Of a DNA stretch of 64,000 bases, positions 10,714 to 21,818 are shown one piece after another (within the stretch, counting starts at the first letter, position 1; every line of letters starts with the position of its first letter). The notes beneath the pieces are model-generated. The model did not search any database and was not told the DNA's origin. It saw only the letters and a list, made by a program, of their open reading frames with translations. The stretch comes from Bettongia penicillata ogilbyi (lineage: Eukaryota; Chordata; Mammalia; Diprotodontia; Potoroidae), in NCBI GenBank assembly GCA_023548195.1, contig JAJHZJ010000579.1, positions 1,583,545-1,647,544 of the forward strand. Reading direction: 5' to 3'. Made by a program: the position numbers and the translations under genes.

Positions 10714-11384
10714 ATTTTCTTCTCATTTGAGCAAAGCTGCTCTCAGTTCTTCCTTTGGCAGCTTTTAAATCCCCCTTCCCATTAATTGTGGCAATACTTC
10801 CCTCTTCTGCAATTTTCTGTAACTTAGCCTCATCTTTGCAAAAAAAAAAAAAAAACGACACCCCCAAACTGAACAGAGGCAGGGACAGATTATTTCGGTC
10901 CTCCTGAGTTTACTTTTTTCGACTCTGTTAGCACCTCGTGATATTTCAGGAAACACTTCTTTTTTTAAGCTTAGCATGAAAGAGATCTAAAGAACATCAA
11001 AAGTTGCTTCCCCTTTCCCCCTTCTTTCCAGAATAGAGCAAAGTGGCATCTTCACACAAAACAGCAGTCTGTATAGCACTTAAATTGAGTTTGAGTTTCC
11101 ATTGCTTAGCAGTTTGGGTGGGAAAAAAGGCAAACAAGTAGTCTGTTGGAATGAAGGAATGAAGCAGCAAACCCATTTGTTCATCAAAGTTCAGTAACGG
11201 AGGAGGTTGAAACTTGAATAAGGTAACTTTAGGACAAAATGAAAGAGTAGTTGATCTTTAAGTCTCTGAGACTAAGTCACAACAAGGGATATGTTAGACA
11301 AGACACTCAAATTAGGAGTCCTAATACTAGCCAATAACTCACTGTGTGACCTTGAGAAAACTATGTCAACTTTTACTCCTCTTC
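10714..11384. other. Unassigned sequence
   Basis: No gene or recognised element. It contains a run of 16 A at about 10,841-10,856 that could be an old insertion tail, but no element is recognisable to its left. Confidence 0.35.
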
Positions 11385-11580
11385 TGTAAAATATTAGCTA
11401 GCATTTAGGTGTTGCTTTGAGTCTTGTAAAGTGCTTTATCCTCACAACAAGCCCCTTTTTGCATATAAAAAAACTGAAGTTGAGAGGTTAAGTGAAATCA
11501 GTGTCTGAGGCTGGATGTGAACTCAGCTCTTCTGGATTCTAGAGTCCAGCATTTTATCAACTATGCCGCTTAGATGCCTA
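11385..11580 (-). mobile_element. MIR-type SINE, minus
   Basis: Contains 'tagcatttaggtgttgc', 'aaagtgctttatcctcacaacaa', 'aactgaagttgagaggttaagtg', and 'ttctagagtccagc', in the order of an antisense MIR. Confidence 0.65.
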
Positions 11581-11619
11581 GACAAAAATGTAAGATTTGA
11601 ACAAGACATTCTCTAAATT

Positions 11620-12171
11620 ACCTGGAAATTACATCACCCATCCCTATGCCCTGTAATGTTAATGTAAAGTTAATGATGAGGTTGGGGGGGAAGAATTAAA
11701 GACCTTCCCCACCCATTAATGGGCCTCAATACCTTTTGTTAATTTCTTTTGAGGCACTGGGTCATGAGGGCCCTCCAGCTCTGAAAAGTATATATATGCT
11801 CTGAGGAGGGATTTTGCTTTGGGGTTTACTCATTGGAGGTGTTTGTTTGGCCAGATGAGACTCTGGGCAGCCGCTAAGGAAACCCCTGGCTTTGAAAATC
11901 CAAATGGTGGTGCTTCTCTCTCACTATGTATGTAATGGTCAGACAGCTGGATCTGTCTCTTGATTTGTGATGAATGTATTGCTTATGATCAGACAGTGGA
12001 ATCCCTGTCTGTTGGTCTTTATTTCTCTGCTTGTATTTTCTCTGTTGGTATATGTGTTTGATTAAAGTGATTGTTGACCCCTCAAAAGTTGCTTTCCTTT
12101 TAGAAAAGCAAATCTAAGAACCTGTACAGCAGACCCTCCTGTGTATGCCAGGGTCCTTGCTGTTCCATGCC
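11620..12171 (+). mobile_element. Solo-LTR-like endogenous retroviral repeat, copy 1
   Basis: This segment aligns along its length with the reverse complement of about 57,141-57,850. It has LTR-like order: a palindrome CCCATTAATGGG (11,712-11,723), a TATATATA stretch near 11,790, 'gattaaagtgattgttgacccc' with an ATTAAA-type polyadenylation signal near 12,060, and a 3' stretch 'agttgctttccttttag'. No retroviral genes flank it. Other dispersed element types cannot be excluded. The left boundary is soft. Confidence 0.6.
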
Positions 12172-12430
12172 TTAATGCCTAGAACTCAGAGAAAATGCCT
12201 TCTCTGTCAAAATCCCCTCACCTCCTAGTAACAACCTCCCCCTGTCACCTGCCAAAAAAAAATTATCTAGTGTGGATTTTGTTCTTATTGTTTTGTTGCT
12301 TTTTATATGTATATAAGTTGTCTCCTTTGGCTAAATGTTAACTCCTTGAGGGAAGGGACTAGTTCATCGCTGTCTATATCATGAGTACCTGCCCTAGTAT
12401 CTAGAACATGGAGGGCACTGAAATGTTTTT
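12172..12430 (+). mobile_element. L2 LINE 3' end
   Basis: Typical L2 tail text: 'ttaactccttgagggaagggact', 'gtatctagaacatggagggcactgaaatg' at about 12,335-12,425. The upstream part is weaker. Confidence 0.5.
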
Positions 12431-13114
12431 TATTGCTGGAAGGATCTTTATGTAAATTCTAAGCATTAACTATTGCCCTTTTCACTTGTGTACCCCAAAT
12501 GTCCTGTTTTCTGTAAATTTAAATTTAACTATACAATCACATATTCATCAATCAGTGATCCAGTCAGAAATCCTTTCCACTTTTCAGAGGGTTTTGTACA
12601 TAGCACATATTCTGTTGCCCTGAGAGAAAAGCACTTTGAGGAATCCAGTATCAAGCACATCAGCCAAAAACAACCCAAAAACATCACCCTCAGACATCAC
12701 TAAACCACATAGAGGGCTCAACCTTCTCCAAAAGAAAACAGATGAAATATGAAAACAATCTGGCCACTGCAGGGACCAACTTGTCATTGAGGAGAATGTC
12801 AAATGCACCTAAAGCAACAAGAAATTAGAGGGTTGGTTGGACTCAGAGCTGCCCTAAATGAGACTGACTTTTCTGAGCTCTGGTAACTTCTCTAGGTTAG
12901 CAGTCACTGAAGAAGGCTGGTGGAGTCAGACACAAAGCAGAGGGGAAGCAGGAATGAGGGCCAGGCTTGCTGAGGAAGCAATGTCCCAAATCTCTGTAAA
13001 CCACATGAGGTTGGGGTGGGATGGGGCATCCAACTTGGAGCAGCGGTTTGATGGTAAATACATAACCTGAGAAAGTTTGCCTTGGCTAGAGGGGAAGAGA
13101 CTGTACTGACAATG
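12431..13114. other. Unassigned single-copy-looking sequence
   Basis: No repeat hallmark and no convincing coding frame. The short frames here (up to about 80 codons) have no recognisable domains. Confidence 0.4.
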
Positions 13115-13480
13115 CACAGAATATAATGATTACAAACTCCTGTCATCTCCTGCTTGGACTGCTCTCCCCATTGCCTCTATCACAGACATGGAACCATTAC
13201 TCACTTCAAGGTCAGGACTAAACTTTAAAAAAAAGCCTTCTCTGACTACCCCCAGCCCAAGAAGACCATTTCTTGTTCTCAGGACCAGTAAACACAGCAT
13301 ATATGATGTTATCACGTCTTAATTTTTTCATAAACTTTGTAATTCCTCTCCAGTTGCTCCCAGGGCACACATTTTGTCACCCCCAGCTTAAGAAGTCATG
13401 GATCATCTCTTGTACTTTATTCATACCCCCCACCAGTTTTGGGTGGGTTCACAGGCAGTGTTTAGTAAGTCCTGAATGAA
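13115..13480 (+). mobile_element. L2 LINE 3' fragment
   Basis: Contains 'cttcaaggtcaggactaaactt', 'gccttctctgactacccccagcc', and 'gtgtttagtaagtcctgaatgaa', all typical of L2 3' UTR. Confidence 0.55.
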
Positions 13481-14044
13481 CGGATCAGGTTATATAATCG
13501 TCAGCTGGGAGCCAAAAGCAAGTGAATCTTGGATAGGAAGCCCATGGCTGATCTGGGTAGAAATAATGAGCATGAGTAAAATGGCATTATAACAAACGTG
13601 AACCTCCTCAGCTTTTTCTGTACCAAAAACATCCTCACATTGCTACTGATAGTACACTTATTTCAGTTGTTTTCCTTTCTTGTTTTTAGCTAGACCTCTG
13701 GATTCACTATCCTCTATCAATAGAGATTGCCATCTTCTCTGAAGCTGAAGAGTCGTACAGTCTCCAGGAGAAGTGAGACCTTATAAGGGATTTGCCCAGG
13801 AATCACTTGGTAAGTGTCTTTCAGAGGGTGGAATTTGAAAGAAAATCTTCCTGACTCAGAGACCAACTCTTCCTCCACTATTCCACCTCCAGTGGTATTT
13901 CAGTCATACAAATGATATCATTATAGAATAAACAACTATTACTATGTAAGAAAAAAATTGAAAAGTTCCCAGAGCTTAATGAAATAGTATTTTCCATGAA
14001 CTAATAGAAATTATTAATATTATTATTAATTCTATTCACATTGG
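13481..14044. other. Unassigned, with a weak MIR-like piece
   Basis: A minus-strand MIR-like stretch is visible at about 13,765-13,895 ('ggatttgcccaggaatcacttgg', 'cttcctgactcagagacc'). Nothing else is recognisable. Confidence 0.35.
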
Positions 14045-14225
14045 AAGTGGTGCAATAAAGCAAAACAAGCTCTGGATTTGGATTCCGGGGAATGCATGTT
14101 CAAATTCTGGCTCTACCACTATTCATATGTGTGGCCTGGAGTTAAATCACTTCCTCATTTTAGGCCTCAGTTTTCTCTTCTGTAAGATGAAGAGACTAGA
14201 TGATCTCTAAATTCTCTTTTTAGTC
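14045..14225 (+). mobile_element. MIR/THER SINE, plus
   Basis: Contains 'ttcaaattctggctctaccac', 'tgtggcctggagttaaatcac', 'ctcagttttctcttctgtaagatg', 'actagatgatctctaaattc'. It abuts a minus-strand Mar1 at 14,231. Confidence 0.65.
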
Positions 14226-14230
14226 TAAAT

Positions 14231-14480
14231 GTTGTTATTGTTCAGTTGTTTTAAGTCATTTTCAACTCTCCATGACCCCATTTGGGGTTTTCTTGGCAAA
14301 GATACTGGAGTGGTTTGCCATTTGCTTTTCCAGGTCCTTTTACAGATGAGGAAACTGAGGTAAACAGAGTTAAGTAACTTGCCCAAGGTCACACAGTATC
14401 TGAAGTCAGATTTGAACTCATGAAAATGAGTCTTCCTGATCCAGTACCAGAGCTCCATTCACTGCATCACCTAAGTGCCT
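14231..14480 (-). mobile_element. Mar1-type SINE, minus
   Basis: Full-length antisense copy: 'gttattgttcagttgtttt', 'cccatttggggttttcttgg', 'ttacagatgaggaaactgag', 'gaacttgcccaaggtcacac'-like text, and the head complement 'ctgcatcacctaagtgcc'. Confidence 0.85.
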
Positions 14481-15289
14481 ATATTCTAATATACTTTTTT
14501 GATACAGTAGCAAGTCTTGGAGATCAACCTCCCCAAGATGGAAGTGCAGATGATAAAGTATTTCTTAACTTTGAATTCTCAAATCTACTTTATCCAGGCA
14601 GGGTTTTAGGTGACTCAGGAACTGCTACTGAGCATGTTAATTTCATTACTTACATAATTATTCTTTTATATCGTTTTCCCTTAAATGTCAGTGTTCCCAG
14701 AGTAATAGCATGGCTGCCATGTCACTGTAAATTAAGTAGCTTTTGCTGCAATCATAAAGAACAAGGTGCTTAGGACAATTTGTCAATGTCAGCAACGTCC
14801 TCCAGATATTCTTCTGAATCCTTGGAAACCCCTCCAAAAGAAAAACATTCACTAAAGTGTACTTAAGATCTTCCCCATCTCCCATGCCCCTAAATTCCCT
14901 TTGTTCAAAAAACTGCTAACAAAGCAGAATAAGAAAGGAGATACCAAATAATCCTGACTAAAACAAAAAGGCAACTTTCTAATGACATAACTATGAGATG
15001 GGCATTCTCCTTATAAAAAGATATATCCCAGGTTTCCTATAAACAAAACCCCTTTGTCTCTTACTCCCTCAGTTCTCTAGCAATACATTTACTCTTGATG
15101 GCTGAGAAAGCTAGCTATCCTTTTCCAGGACTGACAAATGAACTTTAAAGATTGAATGACCTGGCCAACACCACATAGAGGTGCCTAATGGATTTTTAAA
15201 TTCCTTAGCTACATCTCTTCGTTTATCTGCATCTAAGAGTATTCTTGCTTCAGCCTGTGAGCTTGAACCAAAATTCTTCCTTCCAAACA
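14481..15289. other. Unassigned sequence
   Basis: No coding frame with a known domain and no repeat that I recognise. Slight MIR-like text near 15,125-15,190 ('aaagattgaatgacctggcc') is too weak to annotate. Confidence 0.4.
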
Positions 15290-16151
15290 CCTCTTTTAGG
15301 TATTTTAATTAAGCCCTTCACAACTGTCTCCAATCTATCTTTCTAGGCTAATAGTACATTTTGGTTTGGTTTCCATCGACCCACCTCAGCTCACTATATC
15401 TGGTAGACCCAGACTATCCCACTATCCACCAGGAAGTCAATACAAGCATTAAGGACTATCTTCTCTGTCACCCTCTCCCCCACACCCCTACCAATTTCTG
15501 CTTTCTATCTCACTCTGGGAGCATTAATTAAATCAGTATTACCATTGGCACTGGGAAGGGAATGACAATTGATTGTTCTGGGGTGTCCCTGACAACCCCT
15601 AACTCTCCGGTCCAAAACTCCCTTCTCTAGTCACCGCTCCCCAACATGCACTGTCTCCCCTACTAGAATGTAACTTCCTTGAAAAATGGAATTGTCCTCA
15701 ATTTTGTATTAATATCCACAGTGCTGGGGATATAGTAATTATTAATTGCTAAATGATTTTATAAAATTCATTTACATACCCTCTAGTATTCCAGCCCAAG
15801 TGGCCTATTCGCTATTTTTTGTAAAACATTATACTTCATTTCTCCATAACTTTATACAGATTGGTTGCATATCAGGCATGCTTTCTCCCCTCGCTTTGGA
15901 GTTTTGGAGCCCCTAGCTTCCTTCAAGACACAGATCAAGTACCACCTATAGTAAAAGGTTCTTGTTAGCATCTACCTTCCAAAACTACTGTGTGTATACA
16001 CACAAACATGCACACACTTTGTATTTATTTAATGCTTTACATTTCCCCCAACTTCTTGAAGGCAGGGGCTACTTCATTTGTATCTTTGTATTGCTCATCT
16101 CCAGCAAAGTAATGGGCATATAGCAGGTCTTTACAAAATGAGATGAAATTG
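15290..16151 (+). mobile_element. L2 LINE 3' region ending at the GGGAT array
   Basis: Reads as L2 C-terminal region and 3' UTR: 'agcttccttcaagacacagatcaagtacc', 'ttcttgaaggcaggggctac', 'gtatctttgtattgctcatctcc', 'gggcatatagcaggtc'. Its terminal 'aaaatgagatgaaattgaatg' runs directly into the pentanucleotide array. Confidence 0.65.
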
Positions 16152-17140
16152 AATGGGATGGGATGGGATGGGATAGGGTGGGATGGAATGGGATGGGATG
16201 GGATGGGGTGGGATGGGATGGGATGGAATGGGATGGGATGGGATGGGATGGGATGGGGTGGGATGGAATGGGATGGGGTGGGATAGGGTGGGATAGGATG
16301 GGATGGGGTGGGATGGAATGGGATGGGGTGGGATGGGATGGGATGGAATGGGATGGGGTGGGATGGAATGGGATGGGGTGGGATGGGATGGGGTGGGATG
16401 GAATGGGATGGGGTGGGATAGGGTGGGATGGGATGGGATGGAATGGGATGGGGTGGGATGGGATGGGATGGAATGGGATGGGATGGGATGGAATGGGATG
16501 GGGTGGGATGGGATGGAATGGGAGAGGATGGGATGGGGTGGGATGGGATGGAATGGGATGGGGTGGGATGGAATGGGATGGGGTGGGATGGAATGGGATG
16601 GGATGGGATGGGATGGGATGGGATGGGATGGAATGGGATGGGGTGGGGTGGGATGGGGTGGGATGGGATGGGATGGGGTGGGATGGGGTGGAATGGGATA
16701 GGGTGGGATGGGATGGAATGGGATGGGGTGGGATGGGATGGGATGGAATGGGATGGGATGTAATGGGATGGGGTGGGATGGGATGGGGTGGGATGGGATG
16801 GGATGGGATGGGATGGGGTGGGATAGGGTGGGATAGGATGGGATGGGGTGGGATGGGATGGGATGGAATGGGATGGGATGGGATGGGATGGGGTGGGATG
16901 GGATGGGATGGGATGGGATGGGATGGAATGGGATGGGATGGGATGTAATGGGATGGGGTGGGATGGGATGGGGTAGGATGGGATGGGATGGGATGGGGTG
17001 GGATGGGATAGGGTGGGATAGGATGGGATGGGGTGGGATGGGATGGGATGGAATGGGATGGGATGGGATGGGATGGGGTGGGATGGGATGGGGTGGGATG
17101 GAATGGGATGGGATGGGATGGAATGGGATGGGGTGGGATG
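16152..17140 (+). repeat. (GGGAT)n pentanucleotide array, about 198 units
   Basis: 989 bp of GGGAT units with the variants GGGGT, GGAAT, GGATA-type and rare TAATG. The 5-bp phase is never broken, and all variation I see is by substitution, mostly A/G exchange. The motif lacks stop codons in most frames on both strands. This gives long repeat-only frames: two overlapping minus-strand frames of 391 and 350 codons (Ile-Pro-Ser-His-Pro repeats) and plus-strand frames up to 261 codons (Gly-Met-Gly-Trp-Asp repeats), the latter broken by TAG in GGATAGGG variants. I do not regard these as genes. An internal 185-bp duplication is visible. Confidence 0.97.
16741..17110. repeat. 185-bp higher-order tandem duplication inside the array
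   Basis: The rare TAATG unit occurs at 16,761 and 16,946, exactly 185 bp apart. The variant string GGATA GGGTG GGATA GGATG occurs at 16,821 and 17,006, also 185 bp apart, and the following 13 units are identical too. This indicates a 37-unit duplication within the array. Confidence 0.8.
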
Positions 17141-17249
17141 ACATAGGAAGGAATTTGCTCAGTATCCCAATATTCTTCACCATAGTTTAACACTCTAATT
17201 CTGCCATTTTTTTCTTTCTTGATCTCACCTCCCAGATTCTGCATCTAAA

Positions 17250-18110
17250 TTGTTGTGTCTGCCTTTCTAACTCTACATGATGACTTGACTCTGGCTCCTT
17301 ATTTCTCCGTTTGTTCCACAATTTTGTGTGGCTTTCTTGACAACATATCTATTCGGTCTGTATTTTGTATACATATACTATTGTTGTTTAGATGTTGTCC
17401 CTCCTATTAGGATGGAAGCTCCTTGAGGGCATGGATTGTGTTTTTTAGACCTTAGAACAGTGCCTGGCATATAGCACATGCTTAAACATTAATAACCATG
17501 AAATTATTAATTAATTTTAACAAATAAATTTAAATAAATGTTTGTTGACTTGAGTAGCCTCTTCTCTTTGCTCAAATCACCAGTACCGTGGTCCAACTCC
17601 TCATTGCATCTCATGTGGAATATTACAAAAGCTTACCAATTAGTCACAAGAGAAGTGATACTCCTAAAGCATAGGTCTAACCACGTCATTCCCCTAATCA
17701 AGAAACTTTAATGACTCCCCATTACTTATAAAATATAAAACAAATTCCTCTGGCATTTTAAACCTTTAACAGTATGACTCCAGCCTATCTTTCCAGCACA
17801 AGGGAAAAGTATACCCTATGTGGGAGACATTAGGAAGAATGCCTAGGAAGTGGTTGGAAAGAAACAAGTGAGGGGAAGTAAAAAATGTCTGGGCCTTTCC
17901 TGAAATTGTGTTGGAAGTGGGGCACTGGGAAACCTGAGTCCCAGACCAAAGCTCCTTTGGGGCATTTTCCTGTTGTGGGTCATGCCAGAAAAAAGACAGT
18001 ATATATAGTAGACACTTAATAAAAGCTCACTATCTTCCCTAGATCCTTTCAAGGTTCAGATCAAGTACCCTACAATGAGAGGCTTTTTGTTAGCATCCAC
18101 TCCCAAAAAC
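17250..18110 (+). mobile_element. L2 LINE 3' fragments (two pieces)
   Basis: The first piece ends with 'gaagctccttgagggcatgg' and 'gtgcctggcatatagcacatgc' (17,410-17,490). A second piece starts with the C-terminal coding text 'accacgtcattcccctaatcaag' near 17,680 and has 3' text 'ttcagatcaagtaccctac' near 18,055. Both are plus strand and decayed. Confidence 0.6.
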
Positions 18111-18889
18111 TGACCCAAGGCTTGAATGATGCTTACAAATTAATTTTACCTTACTGGTTTGACAAGGGGGCCCAAGTTCCTTCACCAGATATCCCAGCCC
18201 TGCCAAACCTTCTAAAGACCCAACCATCCATAAAATGGTAGAATTTGAAGGGTTGAAAAATGTGTTTTATTGACAACCTAATAATGTGAAACTGATGCAG
18301 GATTTGGTAGGGGATAGTAACAGAACTTGAGAGAAAAATGAATTAGATGATGCTACCAGAAACATTTGATTATAAGGGCTTTAAGATGTCAAGACACCTG
18401 ATATATGGATATCCAACCAGTTCCAAGGAAATTAATTTTAAAAATATAATGAAGACAGAAAATAGTCATACCACGAAATGGTTTTAAATAAAGATTATGC
18501 CAGTTTGGACCCATAAGACAGATTAATTGGGGGCAGGTCAGAGAACAGTGTAACAATGCAAAAATGATGTTGGAGGTCCTGGCCTAGGGTGGCACCTATA
18601 ACATTCAATATTATAAGCAGGTAGGAGCAGACACAAAAGAATCAAATTGCAAGGAACAAATAAAAAAATGTGTTTTCAAGTACTTTTCCTTTTTTTAACA
18701 CTGCTGTGTTAGCAGTCATACACACCCCACAACTACATGGGGGCATTGGGCCAATCTATGTATCCCAGTACCCTTAGACGCTCTCCCCAGAGTCTGGTAT
18801 ACAAACCATTATTATCAAAATAGAAATGAGTTGCAGCTGTTCATTAATTAAAGCAGGCCAAGTGGTAGTTCTATTTGATAATGCTTTGT
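18111..18889. other. Unassigned sequence
   Basis: No coding frame, no recognised repeat, no simple repeat of note. Confidence 0.4.
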
Positions 18890-19115
18890 TAAGAAATAGT
18901 TAGCAGTGACCTTGGAGCCAGAAGATTCAAGCTCCAAGTCTGCCAATTAATTATTACGCCATCAAAGGCATATCATTCACCTTCCCTGAACCTTAGTTTC
19001 CTCATCTGCAAAATGGGAATAGTAATTCTTATACTGTCTAACTCACAAGGTTGTTGTGAGGATAACATTTTAGAAACCTTAAAGTACTCACTGCATAGAA
19101 GCTCTTATAATTTTA
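18890..19115 (+). mobile_element. MIR SINE, plus
   Basis: Contains 'ccttggagccagaagattcaag', 'ttagtttcctcatctgcaaaatgggaatag', 'tcacaaggttgttgtgaggat', a well-preserved MIR core and 3' part. Confidence 0.75.
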
Positions 19116-19387
19116 CCAACATATCCCAAAATAGAATGGGTGGCTTGAGGAAAAAGTAGATTCTTCCTCATTGGGGCTGTTCATCAGCAAAGACCAGATG
19201 ATCTCTTTTTGGTTATAATGTAACAAGGTTGTTTTTCAGGCATATTTCAAACTATATACTCCCTAAAATCCCTTTCAATTTTGAAAATTCTGTGTTAACT
19301 CTTAGTATATGTTAATTGTCACAAATTATGAGAAGACAGGTCTGTTGCATTTTCTTCCTTGTATCCCTAAATAGATTGCACATTATC
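19116..19387. other. Unassigned sequence
   Basis: About 270 bp between a MIR and a Mar1 SINE. Nothing recognised. Confidence 0.35.
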
Positions 19388-19610
19388 AGGTCTAGAAGCA
19401 GGAAGACTCATCTTCCTGAGTTTGAATCTGGCTGATGACACTTACCAGTTGTGTGACCCTGGGCAAGTCAATTAATTCTGTTTGCCTCAGTTTCCTCATC
19501 TGTAAAATGAGCTGGAGAAGGAAATGGAAAACCACCCCAATATCTTTGCCAAGAAAATCCAAAATGAGGTCATAAAGAGTTGGACATGATTGAAAGGACT
19601 GAACAACATT
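19388..19610 (+). mobile_element. Mar1-type SINE
   Basis: Well-preserved copy: 'aggaagactcatcttcctgag', 'gtgtgaccctgggcaagtca', 'cctcagtttcctcatctg', 'gagctggagaaggaaatgg', and the terminal 'gactgaacaaca'. Confidence 0.9.
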
Positions 19611-20194
19611 TCTTAATACTTAGCACAGTGCCTTTCACAGGAAATATATAATATTTCATAAATATGTCTTGAATTGAATTGAAAAGTGAGATGAGGTATA
19701 TAAGGCACTTAAGATGCTAATCATGTTAGAATAGAGCAAACTAAAAAAATAGTGGAAGTTCAGTGTGGTGAAAAAAAACACTAGCCCAACTCATAGCATC
19801 TATAAAACCTTGAGGTCATTAACTTCCCTGAGCTTAATTTTCCTCCATTTTCTACTCCTCCTCTGTTGAGGATAGCCCAATCCCAGGCCCTCCCTTGTGG
19901 CAGACCAGAGGTCACCAAGCAGGCTGGCGATCCACAAGTTGGATCAGTAAATTAGAGGTAGAGTTCTGAATTCAGCATGCAAGTGGATTGTATTTCCCTT
20001 TTTCCATGGTGGCTCCCTCATAACCTCAGCAGAGCCATGTTCTCCCTTTTAATGAGTCTACTCCTTTTATTATTGCTCTACCAGAATGTTGGAAGATCTG
20101 AATGAAACCAGATGCTTTATAAAAAGCAATGATGTGAATTCAAACCTTACTGAGTGTGCTTGCTACGAAGCCCTAGTAACTACCTTGAAGAGTG
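19611..20194. other. Unassigned sequence
   Basis: Short L2-tail-like text at about 19,618-19,680 ('tacttagcacagtgccttt') directly follows the Mar1 SINE. The remainder is unrecognised. Confidence 0.35.
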
Positions 20195-20600
20195 ATAGGA
20201 CCATAGACCTTGACTTGGAAATGATCTCTGATGCCATCTAGTCCCTCACTATAGAGATAGGTAATGTAAGTGAAGTCTTGCAGACCTGAGTTCAAACCTA
20301 GTCTCAGACACTTACTAGAGGTATAACCCAAACAAGTCACTAAACCACTGTCTGCCTCAGTTTACTCATCTGTAAAATGGAGATAACACCTACCTCCCAG
20401 GGTTAAATGAGATAATATGCTGTGAAGCACTTTTGCTAGTTATCATCATCATCATCATTATTATTAATGTAGGAACTGTAGCCTAGGGAAGTAAAATGAT
20501 TTCTCCAAATCATACAGATAGGTGAATGGCAAAGGTAGGATTTAAACCCAGGTCTTCTGACTCCTTAGTCATTTCTCATTCCACTGTACCAAACAGCACA
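20195..20600 (-). mobile_element. THER/MIR SINE (minus) split by a plus-strand SINE
   Basis: The outer element is antisense: 'cttggaaatgatctctgatgcc' on the left, and 'ggaactgtagcctaggg', 'aaacccaggtcttctgactcc' on the right. The inner element at about 20,267-20,463 is a sense SINE ('gacctgagttcaaacctag', 'cagtttactcatctgtaaaatgg', 'agggttaaatgagataatatg') with a (ATC)n tail. TAATGTAAG on the left and TAATGTAGG on the right look like the target-site duplication. Confidence 0.65.
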
Positions 20601-21311
20601 TAGCTCTGCTCAACTGTTGCACTGATACTTGAAATTGAACCTATTAGCATTCTAAACTTGTCAACTTAATTTCAAAACTTGTTGCATTTCTCTTAAAAGC
20701 ACTTCCATCCTCCTTATCATTAAAGTTACAAACTGATAATCAGATCTGACTTCTTCCTATCTTTTACCCTCTGAATTTAGTCATTTGCTAGGACCTGCCT
20801 AGTCTACCTCCAAAATCTTTCTCCTATCTATCCTCTTCCCTCCATTCCAATAGTCACAACCCCAGGCCAATGCTAACCTCACATTGTTATGATATCCTCA
20901 ACTCTCTTTCAAAACTCTAATCTCTGACTCACACCCAATTAATTTGAATTACCATAATCTTTATTTGAAACTTCTATGGAAAATAAAGCCATATATAAAT
21001 ATCAGCTATTATCACTATAATTCCTCCAGTTAGGTCTTCTTTCACTACCTCATTGTGACAGAAAAGTGACTCTAGATTTTCAAATCAGTCAATAAATATT
21101 TATCGAACACCTACTATGTGCTAAGCCTGGTTTAAGGAAAGAGATAATGAGTTCTGTTTGGGGTATATTGAGTTTGAGATGACTCTGAGATAACTGGTTT
21201 GAAATGACCAATAAGCAGTTGGTGATAAAGCACTTAGAAGAAAGATTTGGTCCCAAATATTTGTCTATGAATCATCTCCATAGAGATCATTATTAAACCA
21301 TGGGAGCTTAC

Positions 21312-21314
<3 letters not shown>
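20601..21314 (+). mobile_element. L2 LINE fragments and unassigned flanks
   Basis: L2-like 3' coding and UTR text at about 20,745-21,060. The minus-strand L2 tail 'caataaatatttatcgaacacctactatgtgctaagcc' lies at 21,090-21,130. The rest is not recognised. Confidence 0.4.

Positions 21315-21354
<40 letters not shown>
21315..21354. repeat. (GA)n microsatellite
   Basis: About 20 uninterrupted GA units. Confidence 0.95.
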
Positions 21355-21358
<4 letters not shown>

Positions 21359-21818
21359 ACACAGAAAAAGTATAATACCTCCAGAGATGTATGGAGATGG
21401 GGGTAGAAATGCCTGTACTGATGAAATTATTCAGCATTCATTGATTTATTCATGCATTCATCCTTACTATATAGAACTGGGGTAGGATTTTGCATAGACT
21501 GAAGATATAAAGTTTAGATGAAACATGGTCTTAAACATGATGATATAGTGACAAGAACACTATATTTGAAGTCAAAAGCTTTGGGTCAAAATCTTGGCTA
21601 TGCTGCTTAACTATTTAAGCATATGGTTCATGTACATACAAGGTGTCCCAGTTTTATCGCATTTTTAAACTTTAATAGCTGCACTAAGATTTTTGGGGAC
21701 ATGATGCACAGTGCTTCATAGTTTACAAATATTGAACAGGAAAGGTGAATTTAGAAATGAGCAGATGAGGGAGAGGGAGGAAGGAATGGAGAAAGGGAAA
21801 CAGAAGTCAATTCACGGG
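21355..21818. other. Unassigned sequence
   Basis: Contains a MIR-like trace near 21,540-21,620 ('tgaagtcaaaagctttggg'). No gene. Confidence 0.35.

Noticed and set aside
11620..12171. A full endogenous retrovirus
   Set aside because: Only LTR-like sequence is present. No gag, pro, pol or env remnants were seen next to either copy.
16163..17190. Plus-strand Gly-Met-Gly-Trp-Asp frames of up to 261 codons
   Set aside because: Same array, with ATG inherent in the repeat. Frames end only where a GGATAGGG variant makes TAG.
16069..17244. 391- and 350-codon minus-strand frames rich in Ser-His-Pro-Ile-Pro
   Set aside because: They are direct translation of the GGGAT array, which lacks stop codons on this strand. 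Several frames are open at once and there is no non-repeat domain.
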